Positions 1 to 10,419 of a stretch of DNA of 64,000 nt are shown here, one piece after another. Position numbers and translations under genes: made by a program. The DNA comes from Cristatella mucedo. Its lineage: Eukaryota > Bryozoa > Phylactolaemata > Cristatellidae. The notes under the pieces were generated by a model that was not told where the DNA came from, made no database searches, and saw nothing but the letters and a program-made list of their open reading frames with translations. The DNA lies in contig WPIO01000070.1 of assembly GCA_009760855.2 (NCBI GenBank), positions 794,501 to 858,500 on the forward strand, given 5' to 3'. How positions within the stretch are numbered: position 1 is the first letter of the stretch; each line of letters begins with the position of its first letter.

Positions 1-344
1 TAGGCATTAACGGTCGTGCCTAATAGCTAGGTTCATTAGCAGTCGCCAAAACTATAGTGGCAGCCTGCTCTGAAGCCAAACCCAGGGCAGAGGGTGCAGT
101 GAAGCATGCGGCCCAAGGGACAAGCTTTTAGATGTCACTATAGGCGCCACCTATTTTCTAATGGGCTGCGGTAAAAAGGCAGACAGATATGCTTTAAGCA
201 GGTCTTACCTGGATCGGTCTCTCCATCGGCCTGGTGTTCGCAAGAACGACAACTTTTGGAAGGAAATTCTGCTAGAACTGCTGCTGGTAGCGCTTGGTGT
301 CTGGAGGCAAGAATTGAAGACCTGATAGGAGTGAATTATAGAAC

Positions 345-985
345 TCAAATAATAATAATAATAAATAATACATTTGTATAGCATCCTCAGCGAACTGTAC
401 CTCTTTCTATGCACGTTACATATGCTGTAAAGGAAGCTTGATTTGGTGCAGATGCAACAGGAAATATGCTGGTAGAGCTGATTTTGAGTGTTGAGCTTTC
501 CAAATTCTGAGTCTCACTTAGTTTGCTTATAGCTAGTAAGTTGGTGTTATCGTCACTTAATTTGAGAAAGTTTGTTGCCATCCATGTGCGGATTCCGTCA
601 ATATATGAAGTAAGGCTGCATAGAGAATTTGACGTGCTCGAGGGCTGGGGGGATCAAAGCAAGGGTACAACTGAGTGTCATCTGCATAAAGTGAAAGCCT
701 TGTGAAGATTGAAGTGCATAGAAGTGAAATCTGCATAGAAGTGGAAGATTGTGCTTGGCAATCACATCGACTGTGAAGAGAAGCGAACCAAGCACAGAGT
801 CCTGAGGTATTCCATAGACGGAATGTTGCGATTGCTCAGACCAGTTTGACCGTGGTAATCCTTGTCTTAGCGAGCCGGAATTTTTGACGTCTTACATATA
901 GCTGAAAGTGGGCAGACTTGACTGTGGGCCTAATGTTGTCATGAAGTGAAAGGTCAATTTGTAACAGGATGAGTGGCAGTGCTAC
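345..985 (-). mobile_element. Rearranged LINE family A fragments
   Basis: Degenerate pieces of an L2-clade non-LTR retrotransposon, read on the minus strand. The (ATT)n tail and the hairpin tail lie at 345-430. Reverse-transcriptase C-terminal peptide starting MATNFLKLSDDNTNLL lies near 580, and the piece containing DVIAKHN near 750. A second piece with DLSLHDNIRPTVKS at 900-960 is out of order relative to intact copies. So this is either two insertions or one rearranged copy, with most of the 3' UTR deleted. Confidence 0.75.
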
Positions 986-1298
986 GTGAGATATGCTGAT
1001 GAAGCCCTTTTCGAGGGTTTGGCTTTTCAATTTCGATCCAATCTTACGGTAACGTTCTTCGATCTGCAAGACGAAAGTACAACTTGCTGGTCAGTGTATG
1101 CATGTATCCCAAACTCGTTGCCGTCTGTAGAGCGCCGTGCGCGAGCTTTCCTCCGTTGGCTCGGGGTTGGCCCGGGGCTGACGGGAAAAGGCCCTGCGTC
1201 CACGATCCATTTGATCAGCTGTCCATCGCTGTGCTGGTCGCTGTGAGTGTCGTCGCTCGAGCATTATCTCCTCATTCTATTGCCTCTTTTGGCTGCAG

Positions 1299-1440
1299 CT
1301 TTTGCGTGGATGCCGAAGCCTGGATGGAGCTGTGCGACCTGTATCTTAGTCAGCTGGACTATGAGAAGGCGGCATTCTGCATGGAGGAACTGATACTCTC
1401 CAACCCGTACAATCATCTTTATCATCAGAAGTTTGCCGAG
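1299..1440 (+). CDS. EMC2: EMC2 exon (TPR region), internal
   Basis: Internal coding exon of ER membrane protein complex subunit 2, the cytosolic TPR scaffold of the EMC, which inserts tail-anchored and multipass proteins into the ER membrane. The exon follows a pyrimidine-rich tract ending in TTTTGGCTGCAG and ends GAG before a GTGCGT donor. It encodes a peptide including EAWMELCDLYLSQLDYEKAA and then FCMEELILSNPYNHLYHQKF, which aligns without gaps to the TPR stretch of vertebrate EMC2 (EAWHELAELY...KAAFCLEEL). It is 142 nt, starting with one base that completes an upstream codon. The N-terminal ~150 residues of the usual ~297 must be encoded upstream of the window, since no further EMC2-like peptide is visible in 1-1298. 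Identification rests on family knowledge plus the two downstream exons that continue the alignment. Confidence 0.92.
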
Positions 1441-1808
1441 GTGCGTGCATCCGCCGCTGATGGTGCAATTCGCCATCACGTTTAACCATCATGTCATCGC
1501 TGGCATCTGCTGCCGGCCCGTGGCGTCCCCCTCAACAAGAGGCGACAGGCTGCCAACGCTGCCGAGGTCTCCATCTTGTTGCCTCTAGCCGTGCAACGAA
1601 TGTATACACTGAGTCGCAAGAAATCCTTGCAGTATGGTCACCCACCACTGCTGTGACTGTAAATTCGTTCGGGTAGGGTAATTAGAAGGTTTTCTACAAT
1701 GCCTGGGATACTTAAGTTATGCAAAACATGTGAAAATATTCATTGATAGCCAAGAACACACATGCTGCTAGTTACGTTAAGTGTGCCGTCGGTTCACCAC
1801 GATTCATT

Positions 1809-1890
1809 ATGATAATAATAACAATAATATTAATAATAATGCACTTGATAAAGCGCCCTCAGAGAACTCGATCTCTTTCTAGGCTCTCTT
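1809..1890 (-). mobile_element. LINE family A 3' tail fragment
   Basis: A short 5'-truncated copy: an interrupted (ATT)n run followed by the conserved tail hairpin (AGCGCC...GGCGCT type, here partly mutated) in minus orientation. It abuts a Tc1-like fragment. Confidence 0.7.
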
Positions 1891-2164
1891 TATGACCTCC
1901 CTTGTCTGTCCAGGCTTCGAGGCCACCAGCTTCTGCATTGTCTCTTCTGCTGTACAACCTTCCAGTGGAAGCCTGAGAGCTTCACTGAATAGGTCGGCTA
2001 CTGATGTAGGCCGAACACCTCAGCCGCCTGTCGATCTGGCTCCAAAGTCTTTCTATAGGGTTCAAATCAGGTGACTGGCTGGGCCACTGCTTAACAGGGA
2101 ACGTCAGTAGAAAATAGTTGTAAAATTGGTCCTCAATCGAATATTTTTTAAGGGTACCTTTCAA
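1891..2164 (-). pseudogene. Tc1/mariner-type transposase C-terminal remnant
   Basis: The minus strand encodes QWPSQSPDLNPIERLW, the signature around the third catalytic acidic residue (the E of SPDLNPIE) of Tc1-like DDE transposases. After a stop, another frame continues the family's C-terminus (LFSEALRLPLEGCTAEE, then MQKLVASKPGQTRE). The stop or frameshift and the absence of the DNA-binding and first catalytic regions show a dead fragment of about 270 bp. No terminal inverted repeat was seen around it. It sits between two LINE family A fragments inside the EMC2 intron. Confidence 0.85.
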
Positions 2165-2190
2165 AAGACATATGTAAGAAATGGAATCAT

Positions 2191-2193
<3 letters not shown>

Positions 2194-2226
<33 letters not shown>

Positions 2227-2538
2227 CACTTGATAAAGCGCCCTCAGAGAACTCAATCTCTTTCTAGGCGCTTTGCATTTGCTACAAAGGGAAATGCAAT
2301 TGAATGGTGAGTAATATCATGCTTGATAAACAAACAAAATGAATAATATGTTTATGGGTGACATGCACAGGGTCAGCAGGCAAATGTGGTTAGTGACAGC
2401 ATGCACAGTGTCAGCACGCATAAGCACATCAAGGACGAATCACAGGGACCCACTAAATGCTATCCTAAATAGGTGTGTTTTTAAGTTCTTTTTAAATGTG
2501 GTCAAGTCAGGGGATGCTGTGACGCAAGTCGAGATATA
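2194..2538 (-). mobile_element. LINE family A, 5'-truncated
   Basis: Minus-strand copy with a clean (ATT)n tail, the complete tail hairpin, a 3' UTR (the motif GCATGCTGCCACTAACCACA read on the minus strand) and the last residues of the ORF. It breaks off abruptly near 2538. Confidence 0.8.
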
Positions 2539-2811
2539 TTCTGCCGACTTCCACATAAAAGAAAAATTATTGTGCACACCATATCTAACCCGGATGTAAA
2601 CCGGAAGCAACATCAACAAATTAAATTTTCACCGATCTCTGCGTTATATACGACTTGTATACAACTTGTTGAACCTTGGTAGATCGAGGTGCATGCGTAA
2701 AGCTTACTGAGGTGCATGCTTGTGACTTTTAGATGGCTTCATTTTCAGTGTAGTTTGATGCCTAGTAGCTTGCCAGTGTAGTTTGATGCCTTGTAGTATA
2801 CAGTGCCCCAC

Positions 2812-2995
2812 TGGTTTGGCTTCGTGGTTAAGGTGCTCACCGTTAACGGCCGAGGTCAAGGTGAATAATGCATGTGAAGACATCTGTTAACGACCGAGGT
2901 CGTGGGCTTGGCCGGGAGGCGTGGGACTGGCATATATAAAGTGGGTGAATAGAGATTAAGTTCTCTTACGGTGCTGCACACATGAATTTTATAGT
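2812..2995 (+). mobile_element. SINE-B, tRNA-derived, degraded
   Basis: Plus-orientation copy. The tRNA-like head (GGTTTGGCTTCGTGGTTAAG, with GAGGTCGTGGGCTTGG as the decayed B-box) is followed at 2953-2977 by the tail GAGATTAAGTTCTCT shared with LINE family A. The middle contains a local duplication of GTTAACGRCCGAGGTC. Confidence 0.6.
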
Positions 2996-3477
2996 ATGTA
3001 TATTGTATACGAGGCCTTCATGTCGGATGATGAAGTAGCTATCCTCAAGGAAGGGGGTGCTGTCTACCCATTCGTACCCATTGCCTTATGCTGCCAACTC
3101 TCGTCTGTGCTTTGATTAAAGCTCGGCGCGATAAAAAGAATACACGTAGGCCAGCTAACTGGCGATTCATTTCGCCCTACTAGCTTGCCTCATCAGCTTT
3201 AGTGATACCTGGCAATCGGCTGATCACGTGTAGCTGAAAAAAATGCTGCACACCTGTGGAATAGTGCTGCACACAAGGCCGTCGCAATATGCAACGTTAG
3301 AGCAGAAACACGGGCTTCGCTGTTGGTAATAGGACCTCGGCATGGCTGCAACTGTCCCACGAAGTTTTTGTGCGTGAGGCAAGACTTAGATCTATCGCCA
3401 TCATTCTTATTGCAGCCTTCTGCGATTCTCCCCATCTGCGGTTCATCCGTGCTTCATCTCTTGGGTATCCGCTGTAG

Positions 3478-3579
3478 ATCAAGTATAGCCAAGGGGACAT
3501 AGAGACGGCCCGCACGTACTACTCGGCAGCTCTGAAGCTGAGCCCGGGCAACATGCGTGCACTCTTCGGCTTGTTGCTG
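3478..3579 (+). CDS. EMC2: EMC2 exon, internal
   Basis: This 102-nt exon lies between an acceptor ending GCTGTAG and a consensus GTAAGT donor, and is in phase 0 at both ends. It encodes IKYSQGDIETARTYYSAALK and then [14 protein letters not shown]. Vertebrate EMC2 has VKYTQGGLENLELSRKYF here, then [20 protein letters not shown]. The NMRALFGL core is identical. It joins the preceding exon (ends in Glu, phase 0) and the following one (starts Ala-Ala-Ser) without a break. This is the last full TPR-like helix pair of the protein. Confidence 0.93.
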
Positions 3580-3599
3580 GTAAGTGCCGCAGCCACCGC

Positions 3600-3800
3600 G
3601 AAGCACTCTGCTGACTTATTTTTTATTACAATAATATTATTGGATTAATTAATTATTAATAAATACTAATTAATGAAAATACATCTTTAATTAAATTAGC
3701 ATATAGATATGTTATAAATATTTGGCTTATTATTTATTATTATAATTTATTATTTTATTTTTCACATTAAAATATGGTATATATATATACTTCTAAGTAT
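3600..3800. other. AT-rich intronic stretch
   Basis: Strongly AT-rich sequence, made of TTAAT, TATTA and a short (TA)n, directly follows the EMC2 donor. It contrasts sharply with the GC-richer DNA on either side. No coding or repeat-family signal was recognised. Confidence 0.6.
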
Positions 3801-4165
3801 ATATACCGCATATAGCAGGGCAGCCAGCCCTTGCTCCTGTGCGATGGCTGCCACGCGCTGCCTCGCTGGTGTTACTTTAGCCCCGACCCGGGCCCACCCG
3901 GTGGCGCCGTTGGCCGGCGCGTGCCCTTGTCTGCCGATATCCGGATGAGCAGTGCAGCCTGCAGAGTTCTTACCGCAGCGCCTCAACCTGCGAGGAGCAG
4001 CGGTCAGTCGATCAGCCTTCTGTTAGACCTCTAAGTTGATTGTGTGAATCCACCTAGGTCCGAAATAATGTTGCATTTTTTGTATTCACCTCCAGGGGAT
4101 GAAACTAAAATGCCTATTTGGCAAAACTTGTGTCCCGTGTGCAGCAGACAAATGGATGTTAAATA

Positions 4166-4330
4166 TTAGCAGATTTAACAGCCCCATTTGTGTAGTGGCA
4201 GAAGAGCCTGAACGGCTGTCATCACCGCGTGCAGTTTAAAATAAAAGGATCGCCTACTGCAGGATTCGAACTCACGACCCCGTTCGTGAAGAGCGAGCAC
4301 CTTACATCATGTAGCAACCCCCTCCCTACA
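4166..4330 (-). mobile_element. SINE-A, tRNA-derived, degraded
   Basis: Read on the minus strand it has a B-box-like GAGTTCGAATCC (plus: GGATTCGAACTC), a body and the 3' part GCCGTTCAGGCTCTTCTGCC ending in CTGTTAAATCTGC. The layout matches the intact copy at 10773-10957, but the A-box end is decayed. Confidence 0.75.
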
Positions 4331-4699
4331 CTGTCGTGGTTAACCACAACCTCTAATCGCAGATCCGAGGCAAATTTCTTACCCTACCACTGCTTAGTAC
4401 CTTCGTACCATGCTGAAGCGCAGCTCCAGTTTATCAGCCTTTCCAGGCCCTCATAGGACAATGAATTAGCTGTCGATATGGTTAAAGTAAGTTACTACAA
4501 TGTGCCACAGCAAGTGTTGCTTTGCTTTTTTGCATGTGAGCAGTGAGCTGTGTTGAGTGCTGAGCAGAATGTTTGAACTGTGTAATTATAGTGAATAGTC
4601 GGCTAATAAATGCTGAAAAAGACTGTTACAGCACGGCTTCCCGACTCTTCAAGCTCTAACATTAATTGCTACAGTGGATTTTCAGAAGCCTTCTTCACA

Positions 4700-4895
4700 G
4701 CTGTTGTTTTAGCTGTCGGCTTGGTCATCGGCCTGCTGCTATCTGATTCATGGCCCTCTCTCTTAAATATTGAAGTCTTTTGGTGATCGAGCCGTCATTT
4801 TGTATGCACCGAAAGTCTCGAACTCACTTCCGACTATGGTCATTACCTGCAGTGACCTTTCGTCATTAAGACTCAGCTAATGACGAATCTACTTC
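4700..4895 (+). mobile_element. LINE family C fragment
   Basis: Short plus-strand piece of the C-terminal end of an L2-type ORF. It spans the stretch normally read as FGDRAF..YAPKVWNSLP, here frameshifted (TTTTGGTGATCGAGCCGTCA and onward), followed by the terminal ORF sequence. Similar pieces lie at 35270 and 47165. Confidence 0.55.
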
Positions 4896-5148
4896 GGTCA
4901 AGCTTCCCTTTGCCCCGACTTGTCTTTGTTCGGTGTGCTTTGCGTGCGTTCCTCAGCATGCTTCAGTACCTGTTATTAGCCTGCAGTCTTACTAACAGAC
5001 CATGTTTGCTTCATCATGCACATATGCATGCACCCACACAGATACAATCATGCTGTCAGACACACGCACAAAACACACGCATGTGCACAGGGCAAGCACA
5101 CGATGTTCCTCACAGCATTCGTCAGGGCCGTGTGAATTGTGGTTCCTT

Positions 5149-6377
5149 TAGCCGGCTTTGCTGCGCTGGCGGGCTCTGTCGGTCGGTGCCTAGTCCTCTG
5201 GCCTCATAGTGTGCCGCCGGCCGCTGCAAAGCACTTCAGTCACCACAGCTCTCGGTGGGCGGTAATAAATCTATGACACGGATACCTGCACAGCTCGGCC
5301 GGAAGTAATGCTCTCGGAAGCTGGACTACCGAGCAACCGAAAGCACGGATGTTTAGGCACATTATCCTCTGTGTACCTGGGGTTAATAGTCACATTTGAA
5401 ACAATGGCTCCATCACATCAGTGGCACGAAATGCAGAATTAATAACGGCTAGGTTCATATAGTGCCTAGTACCAAGCCTTCAAAGGTACTCGCAACTCCT
5501 GAGATAACCACTGATTCGATTGCAACAACGAAAGAGGGGGCAGAATACGCCTGCAACTAGGGACGATTCAAGTGCTTTCGTTTTCTGGCATGTCACTATT
5601 GTGTTGCCTTGTGATCTTACTTATATATTAACCTTTCACACTGACATTTAATGCTCACTTGGCAGTTTAATTGATGGGGGACAGAGACTTGCATGACAGG
5701 GACTAGTCAGGCTCAGCCGACTAGTCAGGCTCAGCCGACTAGTCCGTCTCGGCCTGGCTCAGGTGGCTACCGAGTCGCCGCAAGTGCGCATCAGGCGAGG
5801 TGCCCATCACAAGGTGGATCCGCAAAAGAGGTTCCCCGACCGTTCGATGGGAGGGCCGGTAACATTTTTGCAGCGTGTAAAGCCGTAGATCCGTCACGTT
5901 GGCTTGGACTCCTGCAAAGAAGCTTGAGACGCTTGCCTTCACGCGGAGCCTTCATTCCACTTGAAAAGTCCTGCTGATCTGAACTGATTTATTGAACTCT
6001 AAACTCAGGGTTCAGATCCCTAGCACAAACCGTCGAACCCTAAACCAGACCGGACACGGCACAAGGCAGTGGTAGTGTCAACTGTCCAAGGATTGACCAA
6101 CACGTGGCACACGAAATAGCCACCGAACCACCTCTGGCAGCACCGGCCAAGAGCTGCCATCGAGGATGCTTATAATCCTGAAAGGGTGCCTGAAGCCGAA
6201 AACGAGCCGAGTCCAGCACGGGGTCCAGCTGCTGCCTGTTGGGGCAATTTTTCACTTCAACAAAGTTGGAAAACTGAGGTCTCAGTCGTCAGCATGTAAA
6301 GTAATTCTTATGACTGGGTAACTAAGAATAATGGCCGACCAACTATATGTGCTTGAAACTGCAGGGCACCTGTTTCT
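5149..6377. repeat. Segmental duplication, copy 1
   Basis: Duplicate of 10140-11821, in the same orientation about 5 kb away. It starts at TTAGCCGGYTTTGCTG and ends at GCAGGGCACCTGTTTCT. Relative to copy 2 it lacks about 256 bp (10322-10578, most of the TRMT11 terminal exon) and a 190-bp SINE insertion. The left ~360 bp differ at about 5% of sites and the right ~860 bp at under 1%. It lies inside the third EMC2 intron visible in the window. It carries a second AATAAA (5264-5269) copied from the EMC2 3' end. A 94-codon open frame (5693-5977) also exists in copy 2 with a single Ala/Val difference. With divergence this low that is not evidence of a gene. Confidence 0.95.
5328..5376 (-). pseudogene. 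TRMT11 terminal-exon remnant
   Basis: Within duplication copy 1 the acceptor (minus: TTAACCCCAG) and the first 49 nt of the TRMT11 last exon survive, encoding the start YTEDNVPKHPC. A deletion then removes the rest of the exon and the stop codon. It is a decoy splice acceptor lying downstream of the real last exon on the TRMT11 transcript strand. Confidence 0.88.
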
Positions 6378-6399
6378 GTGTTTCTAGGTGCTATACAAA

Positions 6400-6548
6400 T
6401 GTCTTATTATTACGATACTTGTTTACTTTTGCATGATTTATACCGTACACGTTGCTAAACATTGGTTATTATCTAGCAATCAGTTGTGAAGCGCGCTAAT
6501 AGAGATCAAGTTCTTTTAGGGCGTTATACAAACGGCCTATTATTATTA
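6400..6548 (+). mobile_element. LINE family C 3' tail
   Basis: Plus-oriented tail: GTTGTGAAGCGCGCTAATAG, then AGATCAAGTTCTTTTAGGGC and GTTATACAAACGGCC, followed by (TTA)n. It has the same hairpin plan as LINE family A (AGAGA...TCTTT inside a GCGC..GGCG frame) but a different end word, CGGCCTATTATT. Confidence 0.55.
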
Positions 6549-6732
6549 TAACTATTTTTTTATTCCCCTTTATTGTGATTGCCCTCGTGACTCAGTGATC
6601 AGTCCCACTATTTCATTCTTGTAAGGTGAAGTCTGTTGGCTACCGTATGTGCATTGACAGTAGTCCTTAGTCCTTTACTGTAATCTCTCAATTTGATAGT
6701 ACTAAAAACGCGATAAGACACATAGCTTCATT

Positions 6733-6734
<2 letters not shown>

Positions 6735-6811
<77 letters not shown>

Positions 6812-6828
6812 CACACACACACACACAT
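6735..6828. repeat. (CA)n microsatellite
   Basis: About 47 CA units with one interruption (CAACAC near 6810). Confidence 0.98.
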
Positions 6829-7164
6829 AGCTTCGATTGCCTCCTATGTTTGAGAGCCATTCTGTTACTCACAGCTCCATGCGAGTCATCAGTGTGGGGT
6901 GTGCTTGTGCACGTTACTACCACTATAATCAATATAATAAGTTGACACTCTTCCTTTTCAGCCTATTTTAAGTGCCAACAAGGAATGTCATTTAGTTCAC
7001 TGTGGTGCTATAAAACTATATTTATCATAAAGAGCACTCGGGCGTAGCCGTCAAAATTAGAAATCATCGAGTCATCGACTGCCCGCTTTCTCTTCATAGC
7101 TGGGCAGGCGCACAATTGGTCGAGTACATGCCGAAGTTAATTATCAGTGGCATCATCCAGTTGC

Positions 7165-9335
7165 TTTGCAGGGTGCTTCGCGGCTGAGGATGAGCATGAT
7201 GCCAAAGAAGATGCGCCGGGTTAAGTGCAGGCTAGAACGTCGTTTCAAGAAATCGGGGTTTGGTGCAGATCTAGTCAGTTTCAACGACCTCCTCGAGTTT
7301 ACACACGAAAGCTTAAAAAAGCCTCTTTTTTCATCCGAAAGCTGAATTCCTGCCAGTCGGACCCTAAACAGATTTATAAGACAGTAAACCATTTACTGGC
7401 CCATGCTGAGAGGTCTGACTCCAGATATCAAGGGCTCAGCCGAAAGGTTTTCAGCCTTCTTTACTGAAAAAAGTGTGCACATTCGTGCCTCTATTAAGCA
7501 CCCTCTGACTAAAGCAATCACGGTTCCACAACCTGTGACCTAAATTACAAGGTTCTCCGAGGTTTCTGTATGCAATGTGGCTACCTTAATAAGGTCTAGC
7601 AAAAAGAGCTCGTCTCCTGAAGACCCTATACCTTCATCTCTGTGGTCATCACTAGCAGACCAACTTAGCCCTGCCATAACCAAGATTGTTAATGCTTCTC
7701 TGGGAAAAGGGGTCGTCCCCAAGTCCTTCAAATCGGGAATCGGTAGACCCATACTTAAAAAGCCTGAATTGGACACAGAGGTCCTTACAAACTATCGCCC
7801 AGTTTCCCTTCTTCCTTTCTTGTCAAAGATTCTTGAAAAAATTGTATCTAAGCAGCTTGTTGAACATATTGAAAAGAATGGAATGTCAGAAACATTTCAA
7901 TCAGGGTTCAAGAGGCAGCACTCCACCGAAACTGCTCTCCTCCGTGTTAACAATGACATTCTATGTGGCAACGACGACGGGAATGTCACTGCCCTAGCTC
8001 TGCTAGATCTGTCTGCTGCCTTCGACACCATTGATCACGAAGTTCTGCTTGAACGATTGAGAACAACGATCGGTCTGGCAGACGAAGCACTGGCGTGGTT
8101 TAAATCGTACTTGTCTGATCGTGTTCAATCCGTGTCGTGTGGGGGTCAGGTCTCAAGACACGAGGAGGGTCACCTGTGCAGTCCCTCAAGGGTCTGTACT
8201 TGGTCCCTTGCTGTTCTCCATTTATACGCAACCTCTGGGAAAAGTGATTAAGGCCCATGGAATAGGATATCACTTTTATGCTGACGATACTCAGCTGTAT
8301 TTGTCATTTAAACCGTCGGAATCTGCTGCAGCAACTGAGAAACTGAATGCTTGCCTTGCCGATATTCGATCCTGGATGTCGGAAAACTTCCTGAAATTAA
8401 ATGACGATAAAACCGAACTGCTGTTCATAGGACACCCTAAGCGTGTGGCTGGATGAAAAGGCTTTGCTCTTCTAATAGGTGATGCTGTTGTGCGACCATC
8501 ACCATGTGCTCGAAATGTAGGTGTCGTGTTCGACAGCTGCCTAGATTTTAAAAAAGCTTCATTCAGAAGACTGCTCCTACAGCTAGCCATCACGTCCGAT
8601 CCCTATCCAAGATCAGGAGCTGTCTCCCAGTTGCTTGTATAAAATTTAACTAGCTCTTTAGTTCTGTCTCGGCTTGATTATTGTAATTCCCTTTTGGCTG
8701 GGCTACCAAAGAAAGCAATTAGGCCATTGCAGCTGGCTATGAATATGGCTGCTAGGCTAGTTTTCAAGTCCCAGAGGTTTGAGCACTTGTCTCCTTTGCT
8801 AAGAAAGCTAGGATGGCTGCCGGTTGAGCAACGAATACAGAGCAAAGTTCTTACGCTGACCCACAAGGCCCGCCACGGCTCGGCTCCTTCGTACCTAGCT
8901 GAACTGCTGAATCAGTTTCAGCCTCTTCGCACCCTCAGGTCCTGCGTGGACAATAAATAGCTGTCCCATTCCTCCGCTTAAAGACAGTTGGCGACAGAAG
9001 CTTTAGCTCTGCAGGTCCTAGACTGTGGAACTCGCTTCCACAATTCTTACGCAACGACATCCACTCTCCAACTGCCGACTATGGCACATCTTTTTCAGCG
9101 GTCCTGAGCTGCTACTTCCACGCTACTCACTACCTCAACTGCTCTCCTGACTCTGCCATGCTTCCCTCTTTCTCTTTGTTGCGTGAGACGAAGTCCTTTG
9201 GCTACCGAATGCGTACCGAAAGCCGCTTAGGCTATGAGTGCGCTATACAAAACTCTTCTGTGTAACACCCACATGGTATTTATGACTTTGTGGAGTTACA
9301 GACGGATATACATTACATTACATTACAAAGAAGTG
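7165..9335 (+). pseudogene. LINE family B (L2 clade) reverse transcriptase, frameshifted
   Basis: The most complete retrotransposon in the window, but 5'-truncated and inactive. The order is: linker helix region (RLERRFKKSGFGADLVSF at ~7210), RT finger (SSSPEDPIPSSLW, IGRPILKKPELDTEVLTNYR, PVSLLPFLSKILEKIV), the palm with its first catalytic Asp (LALLDLSAAFDTIDHEVLL, ~8000), [12 protein letters not shown] (~8190), the catalytic [11 protein letters not shown] (~8275), thumb [18 protein letters not shown], and the C-terminal domain to 8960. There are frameshifts near 7320 and 8160 and stops near 8455, 8650 and 8960. No endonuclease domain remains. The 3' UTR ends CGCTATACAAAACTC...GGAGTTACAGACGG and a short (ATTAC)n tail, and carries the AGCC/GGCT hairpin at 9221-9233 that SINE-A also has. 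It lies in the EMC2 intron. Confidence 0.93.
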
Positions 9336-9648
9336 GTAACGACTTAATATGCAGTTCACACAGACCCGATGAACACAAGTCAAGTGTGTGGACTTTTTGA
9401 CAGTCGCAACCGCCAGTTCACTGCTTGACCTCGCCCTTAAATAAAATGGCTGTGTGGAGCACCCTGTCAGCCTTTACTGAAAACACCCCCCCCCCGTGTC
9501 GTGAGCATGTGGCACGGGAACGACAGAATTCGCCTACACTGATGAATGTGCAGAATAATGCAACAATAGCATACGGTGTATTGGTAGCACGCACGTCGCC
9601 CTCACGCTTGCACATACAAACGTCCGAAGGTTCGGCAAGTAACGAAGC

Positions 9649-9654
9649 TTTATT
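9649..9654 (-). terminator. Candidate TRMT11 poly(A) signal
   Basis: AATAAA on the minus strand. It is the first one downstream of the TRMT11 stop (10420). If used, it gives a ~770-nt 3' UTR that runs antisense across the last two EMC2 coding exons. Inference only. Confidence 0.35.
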
Positions 9655-9786
9655 ATTATCACTTGCTGCTCGTCAGAACCTTTGGTTCGTGTGAGGTTCG
9701 ACCTTCCGTCCCTCCCACCCTCCCCCGGGGCCTTTTTTCCGTAAGCTCCGCCTACTCCAACGAGAGGCCCGCCTTTTGTTCCACAG

Positions 9787-9891
9787 GCAGCCAGCAAAGT
9801 TGCAGCCATGAAGGGCAGCTCGGCCAAGGTCAAGGCCGACAACCTGCAGTACGCTGCTTGGGCGGCCGAGAAGATCTCGGCCAAATATAAG
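9787..9891 (+). CDS. EMC2: EMC2 exon, penultimate
   Basis: This 105-nt exon is in phase 0 on both sides, between an acceptor ending TTTTGTTCCACAG and a GTAGGC donor. It encodes AASKVAAMKGSSAKVKADNL and then QYAAWAAEKISAKYK. It corresponds to [35 protein letters not shown] in vertebrate EMC2; the lysine-rich loop and the Tyr-Ala-x-Trp-Ala-Ala motif are conserved. The 88-bp intron that follows (9892-9979) is unusually short for this repeat-rich region. Confidence 0.93.
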
Positions 9892-9979
9892 GTAGGCTTG
9901 TCGTCACGTGGCTGCTGGCAAGGTCGACCTCGAGCAATCTTCTTGTGCGAACATGCAGGCACGCTCTCGTCTCATGCAG

Positions 9980-10069
9980 GACGCCCGGCTTGGCAAGCAG
10001 GCGGAAGTCGGCGGCCAACTGAGCGACGTCGAGGCTGCCCTACAGCAGCTGCAGGTCGGCTCGCCGTGA
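9980..10069 (+). CDS. EMC2: EMC2 exon, terminal
   Basis: Terminal coding exon from the acceptor CGTCTCATGCAG. It encodes DARLGKQAEVGGQLSDVEAA, LQQLQVGSP and a TGA stop at 10067-10069. Vertebrate EMC2 ends with a similar helix (a x-K-A-V-E-D-M-L-E-T-L-Q type sequence); SDVEAALQQLQ matches it in position and character. The C-terminal segment is several residues shorter than in vertebrates. It lies 350 bp from the convergent TRMT11 stop. Confidence 0.88.
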   Translation, partial: DARLGKQAEVGGQLSDVEAALQQLQVGSP

Positions 10070-10254
10070 GGCAGCAGTGGCACCCTCTGGCGGTGCTGAG
10101 CTGCTCGCATGTGTGGAGCAGTCGACGTGTGCACACGCTTAGCCGGTTTTGCTGTGCTGGCGGGCTCTGTCGGTCGGTGCCTAGTCCTCTGGCCTCATAG
10201 TGCGCCGCCGGCCACTGCGAAGCACTTCAGTCACCACAGCTCTCGGTGGGCGGT

Positions 10255-10260
10255 AATAAA
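10255..10260 (+). terminator. EMC2 poly(A) signal AATAAA
   Basis: Canonical hexamer 186 bp after the EMC2 stop, with no other in between. It is also present in duplication copy 1 at 5264-5269. Confidence 0.75.
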
Positions 10261-10419
10261 TCTATGACACGGCTACGGTGGTGCACAGCTCGGCCGGAAG
10301 TAACGCTCCCGGAAGCTGGACTTGTAGTGATCGTCCGCGAACGTGGCGCCGTCCGGTTCTAGTCTGCTTTTGACCTGCAGTGTGCAGCACGCAACAGACT
10401 TCTTGCGAGTGTAAGGCGA

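Noticed and set aside
1084-1298. N-terminal continuation of the EMC2 exon in the open frame upstream of 1299
   Set aside because: The sequence before the TTTTGGCTGCAG acceptor shows no similarity to EMC2, while the match starts right after it.
5693-5977. Conserved 94-codon gene in two copies (also 11137-11421)
   Set aside because: The copies are nearly identical because of the recent duplication or conversion. There is no motif, and the frame lies within TRMT11 intron sequence.
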